Shown: positions 15,490 through 25,323, numbered from the stretch's first letter. The stretch is DNA of 57,066 nucleotides from an uncultured Thermomicrobiaceae bacterium (GCA_938082375.1 CALKCJ010000042.1:1-57066), one strand, 5' to 3'. Program-made: numbers and translations. Notes: a model not told the origin generated them from the letters alone.

Positions 15490-17943
15490 GTGACTGACCC
15501 GCCGCGCGCGCTGTTCGTCGATGTCGCCGCCGACGTGCCAAGCGCCGAGCGGCGCCGGCTGCTGACCTACGCCGTTCCCGAGCACCTGATCGGCCAGATC
15601 GAGGAGCGCCAGCTCGTCTGGGTTCCAGTTCGCGACGAGCTGAGGCTCGCGGTGGTCGTGCGCTGCCACCGCGAGCTGGCGCCGTTCCCTGTCCGCCCGT
15701 TGTACGCACCGGTCGAACCGTCCTTCCGGCTCCAACCCTGGCAATGGGAGATCGCGGAGTGGCTCAGCGAGGAGACCGCCTGCTCCCTGTTCGAGGCGCT
15801 CTCTCCATTCTTGCCTCCCGGTGTCGGCAGCCAGACGGTCGAAGTCCTGCGTCTGCGGCCAGGTGCGCTCGAGGCTGCGGCTACGCTCACGCCGGTACAA
15901 CGCGCGCTGGTGGATCTTCTCGCCGCCAGGGGCGAGATGACCTTGGAGGCCGCGCGCCGGGTGCTCGGCAGGCGCTTGACGACCGTGGTCGAGCGGCTGG
16001 TGACGACGGGCGTCCTGGAGCGAACGGCGCGTGTGCGGCCGTGGACATCGCGGGTGGCGATGGAACGCTTCGTGCGGCTGAGGCTGGGGGGAGAAGACGG
16101 GTTAACTCCGCAACAATGGCAGGTGGTGGAACGGATCCAGCGCTGGCTGGCGCGCCATGGCCAAGCACCCGTCCCCTGGGAAGCATTGCGCCGCGAAGGT
16201 GTGTCGCTGGCCACGCTCCGCAGGCTTGCCGAGCGGGGCACGGTTGAGATTGTGGAGCTCCCGCGGTTGCCGACCACTGTCGTTCCCGAAGGCCCGTCCA
16301 GCGATCTCGACTTGACTCCGGAGCAGGTGCGAGCCTGGTCGCACATCCGCGACGCGCTGCGTGCGCGGCGCGCGCAGGTGTTTCTGCTCCACGGCGTGAC
16401 CGGGAGTGGCAAGACCGAGCTGTACCTGCGCGCAACCGCCGAGTGTCTACGGCAGGGCCGGCAGGTGATCATCCTGGTGCCGGAGATCGCGCTGGCGAGC
16501 CAGGTGGCTGGGCGCTTCGCTGCCAGGTTTCCGGGCCAGGTCGTATTCCTCCATAGCGCGCTCAGCGGCGCCGAGCGGACAGCGGCCTGGCAGGCGGTCG
16601 CTCAGGGACAGGCACCGGTGGTGGTCGGCCCGCGCTCGGCGCTGTTTGCGCCGGTGAAGCAGCTTGGACTGGTGGTCATCGATGAGGAGCATGAGGCAGC
16701 CTACAAACAGGATTCGCCGCCACGCTACCACGCGCGGACCGTGGCTCGGCAGCTCGCCAACCGACACGAGGCGGTACTGGTGCTGGGCAGTGCCACGCCG
16801 GACGTGAGTACCAGCTATGCCTGCGAGCAGGGCGAGGTGATCCGGCTGGAGCTCCGAGAGCGTGTCGGGCCGCGCGTGGTGAGCGCGGACGGACTCGTGA
16901 GCCGCGCACCGCTTCGGCTGCCACCGGTCGAGATCGTCGATATGCGCCTGGAGCTGCAGCGCGGTAACCTGGGGCTGTTCAGTGAGGCTCTGCTCCAAGC
17001 GCTGTCGGAAGCGCTGGCAGCCAGCGAGCAAGTGATCCTGCTGCTGAACCGGCGCGGGCTGGCGACGGTCGTCCAGTGTCGGGCATGCGGGCATGTCGAG
17101 GTCTGCCCGTTGTGCGACGTGCCGCTGGCCTACCATGCCGATCGCAGCCTGTTGTTGTGCCACCGCTGCAATTTCCGCCGCCCGCCGCCCTCCACCTGCC
17201 CGGCCTGTCACAGCGGAGCAGTGAGCTACTATGGGGCCGGGACGCAGCGGGTCGAGCGGGATGTGCGCCGGATCTTTCCCAAAGCACGGGTGGTGCGCTG
17301 GGATCACGACGTCGCTCGCTCGGGAGTCGACCCAGCCGAGCTGGTACAGCAGGCGCGGCGGCACGAGGTCGATATCATCATCGGTACACAGATGGTCGCC
17401 AAGGGGTTCGATTTCCCGCATGTATCGACCATCGGGGTGGTCAACGCCGATACGCAGCTCTACCTGCCGGACTACCGGGCCGGTGAGCGGACGTTCCAGC
17501 TCCTGACACAGGTCGCTGGGAGGGCCGGGCGCAAAAGCCCCGGCGGGCGGGTGATTGTGCAGACCTACACACCGGATCATTACGCGATCCAGGCGGCCAG
17601 CCGGCACGACTACCACGCCTTCTACCGCGAGGAGCTGGCGTTTCGTCGCCGTCACGGCTACCCACCCTTTCGCCGGCTCGTGCGCCTCCTCCACCGGCAC
17701 AGCGACGACCTCGCCTGCCAGATCGCGGCCGAGTCGATGGCCGAGCGCCTACGTGGGACAGCGACCCGTCTCGGCCTCAGCGACGTGGACGTACTGGGGC
17801 CGACACCCGCCTTCATCACGCGCCTGCGTGGCCGGTATCAGTGGCAGATCCTCTTGCGGGGCGCAGATGCCCAGCGCCTGGTCGCAGCCTACCCCATCGA
17901 TCCCGGCTGGGTCGTCGACGTCGACCCGATCAGCCTGCTCTGA
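15490..17943 (+). CDS. priA: Primosomal replication protein PriA (3'-5' helicase)
   Basis: An 817-residue PriA, which reloads the replisome at stalled forks. The order is an N-terminal 3'-primer-binding and winged-helix region (residues 1-260), a superfamily 2 helicase core with Walker A GVTGSGKTEL and DEEH box VIDEEHEAAY, and a zinc-binding module with CRACGHVEVCPLC and CHRCNF then CPACHSG. After these come the second RecA-like domain with GTQMVAKGFDFP and QVAGRAGR, and a C-terminal domain ending at 17943. All eight zinc-ligand cysteines are present. Start is GTG with GCCAGGAGCTTT upstream. Length is slightly above that of E. coli PriA. Confidence 0.96.
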   Translation: MTDPPRALFVDVAADVPSAERRRLLTYAVPEHLIGQIEERQLVWVPVRDELRLAVVVRCHRELAPFPVRPLYAPVEPSFRLQPWQWEIAEWLSEETACSLFEALSPFLPPGVGSQTVEVLRLRPGALEAAATLTPVQRALVDLLAARGEMTLEAARRVLGRRLTTVVERLVTTGVLERTARVRPWTSRVAMERFVRLRLGGEDGLTPQQWQVVERIQRWLARHGQAPVPWEALRREGVSLATLRRLAERGTVEIVELPRLPTTVVPEGPSSDLDLTPEQVRAWSHIRDALRARRAQVFLLHGVTGSGKTELYLRATAECLRQGRQVIILVPEIALASQVAGRFAARFPGQVVFLHSALSGAERTAAWQAVAQGQAPVVVGPRSALFAPVKQLGLVVIDEEHEAAYKQDSPPRYHARTVARQLANRHEAVLVLGSATPDVSTSYACEQGEVIRLELRERVGPRVVSADGLVSRAPLRLPPVEIVDMRLELQRGNLGLFSEALLQALSEALAASEQVILLLNRRGLATVVQCRACGHVEVCPLCDVPLAYHADRSLLLCHRCNFRRPPPSTCPACHSGAVSYYGAGTQRVERDVRRIFPKARVVRWDHDVARSGVDPAELVQQARRHEVDIIIGTQMVAKGFDFPHVSTIGVVNADTQLYLPDYRAGERTFQLLTQVAGRAGRKSPGGRVIVQTYTPDHYAIQAASRHDYHAFYREELAFRRRHGYPPFRRLVRLLHRHSDDLACQIAAESMAERLRGTATRLGLSDVDVLGPTPAFITRLRGRYQWQILLRGADAQRLVAAYPIDPGWVVDVDPISLL

Positions 17944-17992
17944 CTCACGACCGCGTGGTGCTGCCTCGGGGCTGGGAGAGGCGGAAATAGGC

Positions 17993-17998
17993 TATACT
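17993..17998 (+). promoter_or_regulatory. -10 element upstream of def
   Basis: TATACT is 38 bases before the def ATG in an AT-richer patch. No good -35 is visible at the right distance. Confidence 0.4.
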
Positions 17999-18035
17999 TT
18001 GGGGTAACGACGACGCAGAGTGGGGATTACGCTCG

Positions 18036-18602
18036 ATGGCGGCATTGACAATCATCACTGAAGGAGATCCACGGCTACGCCAGAAGGCGGTTCGGGTCAA
18101 GTCGATCGACGAGGGGCTGCGCCGGCTGGCCCGAGACATGTGGGATACCCTGCAAGCGGCCAACGGCGTCGGCCTGGCCGCGCCGCAGGTGGGGGTTCTG
18201 CGTCGCCTGATCATCGTCGGAATCCCGGCGGGGTTCGAGCATGAGGACGACCCCGAGATACGGCTCACGCTGGTCAACCCCGAAATCGTCAAGGCGAGTG
18301 GCCGGCAGGTCGGCCCGGAAGGATGTCTCAGCATCCCTGGATGGGTCGGCGACGTCCCACGATCGATGAACGTCACCGTGAAGGCACGCGATCTTGACGA
18401 CCGGGAGGTGCGGATTAAGGCCAGTGGCTTTCTGGCGCGCGTGCTTCAGCATGAGATCGATCACCTCGACGGCATCCTGTTCGTCGACCGGGTCGAGGAT
18501 CGCTCAACACTCCGCTATGTCCCGGAGGACGAAGAAGCCGAGGCACCGGAGATCGCCGCCGCACGGCCGAGCACCCTTGCTCAGATCACGACTTCCGGTT
18601 GA
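18036..18602 (+). CDS. def: Peptide deformylase
   Basis: A 188-residue peptide deformylase that removes the formyl group from nascent proteins. All three family motifs are present: GVGLAAPQVG (about residues 46-55), EGCLSIPGW with the metal-binding Cys (about 95) and HEIDHLDG with two His ligands (about 139-146). The ATG at 18036 is followed by the usual ITEGDPRLRQKA start. The C-terminal 25 residues are a variable acidic tail that overlaps the tail of the convergent gmk gene by 22 bases, so the end of each gene encodes protein on both strands. Confidence 0.95.
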   Translation: MAALTIITEGDPRLRQKAVRVKSIDEGLRRLARDMWDTLQAANGVGLAAPQVGVLRRLIIVGIPAGFEHEDDPEIRLTLVNPEIVKASGRQVGPEGCLSIPGWVGDVPRSMNVTVKARDLDDREVRIKASGFLARVLQHEIDHLDGILFVDRVEDRSTLRYVPEDEEAEAPEIAAARPSTLAQITTSG

Positions 18603-19234
18603 TGCACCCGGCACTGCTCGGCAAGCAGGATCGCGTTGATCGTGGCCAGCGTCTGGTCGAGCTGGTCACGCTCGTTGAAGACCACGTAGTCGAACTCGAA
18701 GACCTGGGCCAACTCCCGAGAGGCAGTGGCGATCCGCTCCATCAGGGTCGCTGGGTCGTCGGTCTTGCGGCTGCGCAGACGCTGCATCAGTTCGGACATG
18801 GAGGGAGGTGCCAGGAAGATGAGAATGGCCTGGGGTACGAGCCGGCGGATTGAGGCCGCTCCCTGCACGTCGACTTTCACCACCACGGACTTGCCGCTAC
18901 GGAGTGCCTTGCGGACACGATCTTTCGGTACACCGTAGAGATGTCCGTAGACCTCCGCCGATTCGAGAAACTCTCCCCGCTCGCGTGCCTGCAAGAAGTC
19001 ATCGCGGCTCATGAAGTAGTAGTGAATGCCATCGATCTCACCGGGCCGACGCGGTCGAGTGGTCGCCGTGACGGCGAAAAAGAAATCGGGGTACGCCAAG
19101 CGCATCCGCTCGATGACCGAGTCTTTTCCCACGCCAGATGGCCCGGAGATCACGATGATCTTGGGGCGGACGCGCGCGCGGAGCTCGTCGAGAAGATCAT
19201 CAGCCTGGGTGTTGAGTCCGACGTCGTCAGTCAC
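18581..19234 (-). CDS. gmk: Guanylate kinase
   Basis: A 217-residue guanylate kinase making GDP from GMP and ATP. The P-loop is GPSGVGKDS (about residues 31-39). The GMP-binding region includes TTRPRRPGEIDGIHYYF and ESAEVYGHLYGVP, and VDVQGAASIRR and FNERDQLDQTL follow. The GTG at 19234 is chosen because GGGAGGTCGCTGCCG lies upstream; a frame to 19381 adds a tail unlike any GMK. A 17-residue extension precedes the conserved core. The gene converges on def, with 22 shared bases at the ends. Confidence 0.93.
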   Translation of the reverse strand: MTDDVGLNTQADDLLDELRARVRPKIIVISGPSGVGKDSVIERMRLAYPDFFFAVTATTRPRRPGEIDGIHYYFMSRDDFLQARERGEFLESAEVYGHLYGVPKDRVRKALRSGKSVVVKVDVQGAASIRRLVPQAILIFLAPPSMSELMQRLRSRKTDDPATLMERIATASRELAQVFEFDYVVFNERDQLDQTLATINAILLAEQCRVHQPEVVI

Positions 19235-19443
19235 CGGCAGCGACCTCCCACACACTTGCCGCAGCCGGGGATGCTTCCTGATCTCCCACGCTCTCGCTGG
19301 ATGTGACCTTGGCAGGTGCAGCCACCCAGGAACCACCCCCGGCCAGATCTCATTCTGCCATACTGGTTGGGAGAGCAACATAGCCTGCCGCCTACCGGCA
19401 GCTCGTCGAACGTCATGCCGTTAGCGATGCCAGAAGGTGTTCC

Positions 19444-21237
19444 GTGTTCGACATCCTGACCATCGCTGCACTGCGCGAGGAGATCAGCGACCGACTACTG
19501 AGGGGCCGCGTCCAGAAGGTCGTCCAGACTGGGCCGCTCGCACTGGCCATCGAAGTCTACACTGGCCGACGGCTGACGCTTCTGTTCGATGCCGACCCGC
19601 AAGACCCGCGCGTGCTCCTGGCCGAGCACGGGCCAGCCGGTGACCCTGACCAGGTGACACCGCTCTTGCTCCTACTCCGCAAGTATGTGCGGGGAGGGCG
19701 TCTCATCGAGGTCGGCCAGCCGCCACTGGAGCGCATCCTCTGGCTCACGTTCGAGAAGTCCTTCGCAGTCGACGAGCGAGGCCAGCGTCAGGCCGAGGAA
19801 GCTGGGAAGGTGACACGCGTGCATCTTGCGATTGAGCTGATGGGCCGGCACAGCAATCTGATTCTTGTCGGCGACGACGGGCGCATACTCGACGCGATTA
19901 AGCGGGTCACGCCAGCGATGAGCGCCGCCAGGCCGATACTACCAGGCCGGCCCTATGAGCCGCCACCACCCCAGGTGAAGCGTGACCCTCGATGGCTGAC
20001 ACCCGAAAGTGCCTTGTCGCTCGTGCGGGAGGCGACTCCCGCCGCCGAGCTGCCTGGGGTGCTGGTGCAGGCGCTGGCTGGCTTCAGCCCACAGATGGCT
20101 CGTGAGGTCACCTATCGGGCATGCGGCTCCACCGCGGTCACAGCAGGTGAGGTGGCAGCAGACCCGGTGACTGCCGAGCGCGTGGCCCGCGCCGTGAGCG
20201 AGCTGATCGAGCCGCTCCACCGTGGTGGCTGGGAGCCGACGGTCTACCTGAGCGATGACGAGCCGGTGGCGTTCGCGGCGAGCCGACTCACGTATCTTGC
20301 CGGGCTGACGGTCGAGAGCTACCCGACGATGTCCGCCGCGATCGAGCGTTTCTTTGCGCAGCGGGCAACAGGACACCGGGCTGTGCTCGAGCGCCACGCC
20401 CGGCGGCGGCAGCGGCTGCTCGACCACGTCGAAGAGGCGCGGACACGGGCGGAGGCCCGACTGCGCTCGCTTGAGCAGGAGCTGGAGCGAGGGCGCGAGG
20501 CAGAGCAGTGGCGGCGCATGGGAGAGCTCATCTACGCCCACCTGGCCGCCATCCAGCCTGGCCAGACGGAGCTCGTCGCAGAAGGGGTACGGATCTCACT
20601 CGACGCCGACCGTACCCCGAGCGAGAACGCCCAGGCCTATTTCGAACGCTACCGCAAGGCGCAGTCGGCAGTGCAGCACGTACCGCCACTGATCGACGAA
20701 GCGCGCCGCGAACTTGCCTATGTGCAGCAGCTCGCGACGCTGATTCGGTTGGCCGAATCGGCCGAGGAGCTCGATCAGCTCCGTCAGGAGTGGGAAGCGT
20801 TCTGTACCTCGAAGGGGGAGCTCGAATCGGCCCGGAGGAAACGCGAACGAGCTTCAGCGATCCGGCGCCCGCGGGCCTGGGCGACACCGCGCGGTGACCG
20901 GATCTATGTCGGACGGCATGGCCGAGAGAACGACTCGCTGACCTTCGAGCTGGCTCGGCCGGACGATGCCTGGCTCCACGCCCGCGGGTTGCCTGGGGCG
21001 CACGTGGTAGTCCAGTGGGCGGGGCCAGCGGATCCGGCCGTCCTCGAGACCGCGGCCGCACTGGCAGCCTGGTACAGTGAGGGCCGGGAGTCGAGCCACG
21101 TGCTGGTCGACGTGGCGCAGCGGCGGTACGTGCGCCGCATCCCCGGGGCCGGCCCGGGTCTGGTGAGCTACCGCAACGAGCGCACGCTCCGAGTTCGGCC
21201 GCAGAGCCCCGAGGAGCTCGGCCTCCGGCAGGGGTAG
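19444..21237 (+). CDS. rqcH: NFACT protein RqcH (ribosome-associated quality control)
   Basis: A 597-residue homologue of RqcH/FbpA, which binds stalled 50S-peptidyl-tRNA complexes and adds C-terminal alanine tails. The NFACT-N domain spans about 1-230 and includes ELMGRHSNLILV, typical of RqcH. A (HhH) and coiled-coil middle section follows (about 290-450, rich in Arg and Glu). The NFACT-R domain is at about 470-575, with the signature DDAWLHARGLPGAHVV and ESSHVLVDVAQRRYVRR. Older annotations call this family fibronectin-binding protein, but the cytosolic quality-control role is better supported. Start is GTG with AGAAGGTGTTCC upstream. Confidence 0.92.
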   Translation: MFDILTIAALREEISDRLLRGRVQKVVQTGPLALAIEVYTGRRLTLLFDADPQDPRVLLAEHGPAGDPDQVTPLLLLLRKYVRGGRLIEVGQPPLERILWLTFEKSFAVDERGQRQAEEAGKVTRVHLAIELMGRHSNLILVGDDGRILDAIKRVTPAMSAARPILPGRPYEPPPPQVKRDPRWLTPESALSLVREATPAAELPGVLVQALAGFSPQMAREVTYRACGSTAVTAGEVAADPVTAERVARAVSELIEPLHRGGWEPTVYLSDDEPVAFAASRLTYLAGLTVESYPTMSAAIERFFAQRATGHRAVLERHARRRQRLLDHVEEARTRAEARLRSLEQELERGREAEQWRRMGELIYAHLAAIQPGQTELVAEGVRISLDADRTPSENAQAYFERYRKAQSAVQHVPPLIDEARRELAYVQQLATLIRLAESAEELDQLRQEWEAFCTSKGELESARRKRERASAIRRPRAWATPRGDRIYVGRHGRENDSLTFELARPDDAWLHARGLPGAHVVVQWAGPADPAVLETAAALAAWYSEGRESSHVLVDVAQRRYVRRIPGAGPGLVSYRNERTLRVRPQSPEELGLRQG

Positions 21238-21367
21238 TGAACTGCTGGGTTGGCAGGCCCCTCACCTCATGGGTCGCACCTCAAAGAGAACGCGGGCGGG
21301 CACGCCGGTTGAAGCTGGAGGATGGTCAGGCCACAAAAGGCGGCTGCGTCGGTCTTGGCGGCGCCGG

Positions 21368-22153
21368 TTAGCGGGCGATGGGTTTGGCCATGCGTGCCAG
21401 CAACACCCCGATCTCGTAGAGGAAGTACATCGGCGCGGCGACCAGGAACATGTTGAACGGGTCGGGTGTCGGGGTGATGATGGCGGCAGCGACCATGATC
21501 ACCACGAGGGCGTACTTCCGGAGCGAGGCGAGCCGCCGTGCGTCGACGATGCCGAGCTTGGCCAGGATGAAGATCACGACAGGCAGCTCGAAGACGATGC
21601 CCACCCAGAGCAGCAGGGTCATGTAGAAGGAGATCACTTCTTCCGCCCGGAACTGGGCGTTGAACACCTGGCTGCCGAAGTGAGACAGGAAGTTGAGCGC
21701 CCGCGGGATCACGACGAAGAAGGAGAACGCGACACCAGAGAGGAACATCAAACTGACAAACGGCAGAGCGCGATAGAGGTAGCGTCGCTCACGCCGGGTC
21801 AGGCCAGGGGCCAGGAAGCGGACGATCTGGTACACGATCACCGGCATCGCGATCCCGATGCCGATGTAGAGAGCGACCTTCGTGTAGGTGATGAACGACT
21901 CGGTCGGCGAGATGACCTGAAGCCGCTCGAGCCCGGTCATGTGGGTAATCAGATCGAGAGTGGGGAACGCGAGCACCAGCCCGACGATGAAGCCGACTGC
22001 CACGGCAAGGCCAGAGTAGATCAAGCGCTGCCGCAGCTCCTCCAGGTGCTCCTGGAGAGTCATCTCCTTGAACAGATCCTCTGGCTCCGGTTCGGGCTCA
22101 CTCGGGGCAGTGACCACCGAGCGCCCGCGGACGCGGTCGAGCAAACTCACCAT
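21368..22153 (-). CDS. tatC: Sec-independent protein translocase TatC
   Basis: A 261-residue TatC, the receptor for twin-arginine signal peptides. The cytosolic N-terminus carries the signature MTLQEHLEELRQRLIY. Six membrane segments follow, including VAVGFIVGLVLAF and YVIVYQIVRFLAPGL-type segments, with the loop FSFFVVIPRALNF and the conserved pattern FELPVVIFILAKLGIVDARR. No tatA or tatB is adjacent. It lies 132 bases after acpP on the same strand and may be the last gene of the fatty-acid cluster. Confidence 0.95.
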   Translation of the reverse strand: MVSLLDRVRGRSVVTAPSEPEPEPEDLFKEMTLQEHLEELRQRLIYSGLAVAVGFIVGLVLAFPTLDLITHMTGLERLQVISPTESFITYTKVALYIGIGIAMPVIVYQIVRFLAPGLTRRERRYLYRALPFVSLMFLSGVAFSFFVVIPRALNFLSHFGSQVFNAQFRAEEVISFYMTLLLWVGIVFELPVVIFILAKLGIVDARRLASLRKYALVVIMVAAAIITPTPDPFNMFLVAAPMYFLYEIGVLLARMAKPIAR

Positions 22154-22285
22154 TGTCGGTCATTCATCGCGCTAGACGTCACCGCTACCAACTCCGGCCA
22201 TGAAGCGTAACAAAACCGACGCCGTCCCGACTACACTCGGTGCGGCGCCTGCTTGGACACGCCTCGATAGCGGCCTCGTCGCGCT

Positions 22286-22534
22286 TTACTGGTTAATGTG
22301 CTCTTCAATGAAGTTGATCGCGTCCCTCACCGTGACGATGTTCGCTGCCTCCTCGTCGGAGATCTCGATCCCGAACTCTTCCTCGAGCTGCATGATCAAC
22401 TCGACCAGATCGAGCGAGTCGGCATTCAGATCCTTCACGAACTCGGCGTCGAGCGTGACCTCGCTCGGATCGACCCCCAACTGTTCGGCGACAACCGACT
22501 GGACACGCTCGAAGAGCGGTGATGTCGCAGACAC
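22286..22534 (-). CDS. acpP: Acyl carrier protein
   Basis: An 82-residue acidic acyl carrier protein. The phosphopantetheine attachment serine is Ser40 in [12 protein letters not shown] (usual motif DSLD). The remaining helices ([25 protein letters not shown]) match the four-helix ACP fold. The GTG at 22534 is chosen because TGGGGGAGGTAGAAGC lies just upstream; a frame to 22651 would add an unrelated N-terminus. It works with the FabD, FabG and FabH encoded upstream in the same direction. Confidence 0.95.
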   Translation of the reverse strand: MSATSPLFERVQSVVAEQLGVDPSEVTLDAEFVKDLNADSLDLVELIMQLEEEFGIEISDEEAANIVTVRDAINFIEEHINQ

Positions 22535-22647
22535 GCTTCTACCTCCCCCAGACCCCTCCGGAGTACCGGCCTCCTCAACAACTGCTGGCGTAGTATGCCC
22601 GAGACGAAGCCGCGGCGCAAGCGCTCGGTAGACAGCGGAGGCCGAGC

Positions 22648-23070
22648 TCAACTCGACGACGCCAGCTTAGCCGCGATCGTGCCCAGCACCCCGTTGACGA
22701 ACCGGCTCGAACTCTCTCCACCAAACAGCTTGGCCAGTTCGACTGCCTCGTTGATCGCTGCCTTCAACGGCACGTCCGACTCGTACAGGAGTTCGTACAC
22801 GGCCACTCGCAGGATGTTCCGGTCAACCGGAGGGAGCTGTTCAAGGGGGAATGCGGGTGCAGCCGCGGCGATCATGCCATCGATCCTCCCCCGGTGTTCC
22901 TGAACGCCGAGCACGAGCCGCTCAGCGTACCGGCGTACCGGCTGCGGGATCGACTGGTCGTCGAAGTGGCGAGCCAGCACCGCCTCGACAGGGTGGCCCG
23001 CGACGTCGGCTTCGTACAAGATTTGCATCGCAAGGATGCGTGCCTGGCGGCGTGTTCGGCTGACGGTCAT
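22648..23070 (-). CDS. nusB: Transcription antitermination factor NusB
   Basis: A 140-residue NusB, the RNA-binding antitermination factor for rRNA transcription. Conserved features are [16 protein letters not shown] at the start and [17 protein letters not shown], followed by [15 protein letters not shown] and [10 protein letters not shown] near the C-terminus. The ATG at 23070 is preceded by a weak GGAGAC. The frame extends upstream to 23424 but only by overlapping accC in another frame, so the longer version is rejected. A 130-base gap separates it from accC. Confidence 0.94.
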   Translation of the reverse strand: MTVSRTRRQARILAMQILYEADVAGHPVEAVLARHFDDQSIPQPVRRYAERLVLGVQEHRGRIDGMIAAAAPAFPLEQLPPVDRNILRVAVYELLYESDVPLKAAINEAVELAKLFGGESSSRFVNGVLGTIAAKLASSS

Positions 23071-23200
23071 CACACGTGTCTCCGGTTTCCCCTGCGGACG
23101 CGCGCTCACCAGTCCCGCCCGTCTGAACACCGCCCGCCCACACTCCGACGCTAAGTGTACAGGACGCGCCTCGTACCGGCCGATTAGGAACCGCAGGGAG

Positions 23201-24565
23201 TCATGGCGAGAGCGCGAAGTTCGCTTCGCGGTCGAGAAACTCTTGCAGGAAGACCGTCGAGTGGCGCCCGGCACGGAAATCGGGATCGCGCAGCACGCGA
23301 CGGTAGAGTGGGATCGGGGTGGGCAGGCCGCTGAGAACGGTCTCGCGCAGGGCGCGGTCGAGGCGCTCAAGGGCTTGCGGGCGATCGAGCGCCCAGGCGA
23401 CGATCTTGGCCAGCAGGGAGTCATAGTGCGGCGGTACGGTGTAGCCCGGATACAGGTGAGTATCGACCCGGATGCCTGGACCCCCGGGCAGGTTCAGCTC
23501 GGTAATCTGCCCGACGCGCGGCGCAAACTGGTTCGCCGGATCTTCAGCCGTTACTCTCACCTCGACCGCATGGCCTCTGGTGGGTACCGGATCCGGCAAG
23601 GTGAGGCGCTCACCGGCCGCGAGGGCGAACTGCCACTGCACGAGATCGATGCCGGTGACCATTTCGGTCACCGGGTGCTCCACCTGGATGCGTGCGTTGA
23701 CCTCAGTGAAGTAAAAGCGGCCGTCTCGATCGAGCAAGAACTCGAACGTCCCCGCCCCGACGTACCCCACTGCCCTCGCTCCGCGCACTGCCGCTTTGCG
23801 CAGCGCTTCGCGCACCTTGGCCGGAAGATTAGGGGCTGGAGCCTCCTCGATCAGCTTCTGGTAGCGGCGTTGGATCGAGCAGTCGCGGTCGCCGAGCGCG
23901 ACGACGCGCCCATGGCGGTCGGCTAAGATTTGCACCTCGACGTGCCGCGGCCGCTCCAGGTAGCGCTCCAAATAGACAGTGGCGTCGCCAAAGGCGGCGT
24001 GGGCTTCCTGCTGGGCCAGGCCCAGCGCCTGCGCGAGTTCTGCTTCCCGGTAGACGATCCGCATGCCGCGCCCACCCCCACCGGCCGCAGCCTTGACCAG
24101 CACGGGATAACCGATCTCCTTGGCGATAGCCCGCGCTTCGGCGATTTCGCGAACCGGCTCCTCACTACCGGGCATGACGGGCACGCCGGCCTGGCCCATC
24201 AACCGCCGTGCTGCCGCCTTGTCACCCAGCGCGGAGAGCACGCGGGCTGGTGGGCCGATGAACGTGATCCCGCACTCGGCACAGATCTCGGCCAGGAGCG
24301 GGTTCTCTGCGAGGAAGCCGTAACCGGGATGCAGGGCGTCGCATCCGGTGACCACCGCTGCGCTGATGATGGCCGGGATGTGGTTGTAGCTGCGTTCTGC
24401 CGGGGCTGGGCCGATGCAGATCGCCTCGTCGGCTAAGCGCACCGGAAGCGAGTCCCGGTCGGCCTCCGAGTAGGCCACCACGGCGGGAACGCCGAGCTCA
24501 CGGCAAGCCCGCAGCACCCGCAGAGCGATTTCCCCGCGGTTTGCGATCAGCACTTTCCGAAACAT
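23201..24565 (-). CDS. accC: Biotin carboxylase subunit of acetyl-CoA carboxylase
   Basis: A 454-residue biotin carboxylase that carboxylates the biotin carrier protein with bicarbonate and ATP. Standard features are FRKVLIANRGEIALRVLRAC at the start, HPGYGFLAEN, the glycine-rich ATP loop AAGGGGRGMR, RDCSIQRRYQKLIEEAP, and VNARIQVEHPVTEMVTGIDL with the catalytic Arg. I chose the ATG at 24565; a GTG at 24574, overlapping the fabG stop, is also possible. No accB is adjacent, so the carrier and the carboxyltransferase are encoded elsewhere. Pyruvate carboxylase subunit A is an alternative assignment, but the fab context favours AccC. Confidence 0.93.
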   Translation of the reverse strand: MFRKVLIANRGEIALRVLRACRELGVPAVVAYSEADRDSLPVRLADEAICIGPAPAERSYNHIPAIISAAVVTGCDALHPGYGFLAENPLLAEICAECGITFIGPPARVLSALGDKAAARRLMGQAGVPVMPGSEEPVREIAEARAIAKEIGYPVLVKAAAGGGGRGMRIVYREAELAQALGLAQQEAHAAFGDATVYLERYLERPRHVEVQILADRHGRVVALGDRDCSIQRRYQKLIEEAPAPNLPAKVREALRKAAVRGARAVGYVGAGTFEFLLDRDGRFYFTEVNARIQVEHPVTEMVTGIDLVQWQFALAAGERLTLPDPVPTRGHAVEVRVTAEDPANQFAPRVGQITELNLPGGPGIRVDTHLYPGYTVPPHYDSLLAKIVAWALDRPQALERLDRALRETVLSGLPTPIPLYRRVLRDPDFRAGRHSTVFLQEFLDREANFALSP

Positions 24566-24570
24566 CGGCC

Positions 24571-25323
24571 TCACGTCGCCATAAACAGGCCACCATCGAC
24601 ACTCAGGACGGCCCCAGTGATGTAGCGAGCGGCGGGTGACGCCAAGAACGCGATCGCCTCGGCGACGTCTTCCGGTGTCCCATAGTAGCCAAGCGGGATC
24701 TGTTTAAGGATCTGCTCCTGGAGTTCCGACGGGATCGCCTCGGTGAGCCGGGTTTGAATAAACCCGGGCGCGACGGCGTTGACCGTGATGCCACGGCTGC
24801 CGACCTCCCGAGCTAGCGCCTTGGTAAGCCCAATGATGCCGGCTTTGGCCGCCGCGTAGTTCGTCTGGCCGATGTTACCCACCAGGCCGACGACCGAGGT
24901 GAGGTTGACGATGCGGCCGTACCGCTGACGCATCATCGGCCGGATGGCGGCTCGGCAACAGAGAAACGTCCCCTTCAGGTTGGTCTCCAGAACGTCGTCC
25001 CAGTCCTGGTCACGCATGCGCATGATCAGCGTGTCTCGTGTGATCCCGGCGTTGTTGACGAGTACCTCGAGCCGGCCGAAACGGTCGATCGCCTGGCTGA
25101 CCATCTCGCCGACTTGGTCGGCATCGGTCACGTCGGCGCGGAAGGCGATTGCGGTGCCGCCGAGCTCCGCGATCTCCGCGACCACCGCCTGGGCGAGTTC
25201 GGTGTCTCCCCGGTAGTTGACCACCACTTTGTACCCGTCGCGTGCCAGGCGTATGGCTGTCGCCCGGCCGATACCCCGCACGGCTCCGGTGACGATAGCC
25301 GCGCCGCGGTCGTCAGTGCTCAT
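24571..25323 (-). CDS. fabG: 3-oxoacyl-ACP reductase
   Basis: A 250-residue NADPH-dependent SDR of the FabG type, which reduces 3-oxoacyl-ACP in fatty acid elongation. The nucleotide loop is TGAVRGIGRA, NNAG follows at about residue 90 and the catalytic Ser and YxxxK are in VNLTSVVGLVGNIGQTNYAA. The C-terminus YITGAVLSVDGGLFM is characteristic. The ATG at 25323 has GGGAGGAGATGAGCG upstream and starts 11 bases before the fabD stop, so the genes are coupled. Its place between fabD and accC fits the fatty-acid role. Confidence 0.95.
   Translation of the reverse strand: MSTDDRGAAIVTGAVRGIGRATAIRLARDGYKVVVNYRGDTELAQAVVAEIAELGGTAIAFRADVTDADQVGEMVSQAIDRFGRLEVLVNNAGITRDTLIMRMRDQDWDDVLETNLKGTFLCCRAAIRPMMRQRYGRIVNLTSVVGLVGNIGQTNYAAAKAGIIGLTKALAREVGSRGITVNAVAPGFIQTRLTEAIPSELQEQILKQIPLGYYGTPEDVAEAIAFLASPAARYITGAVLSVDGGLFMAT

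Noticed and set aside
23036-23926. Plus-strand ORF opposite accC (296 codons)
   Set aside because: It is an antisense shadow with low-complexity, Arg-rich translation and no motif.
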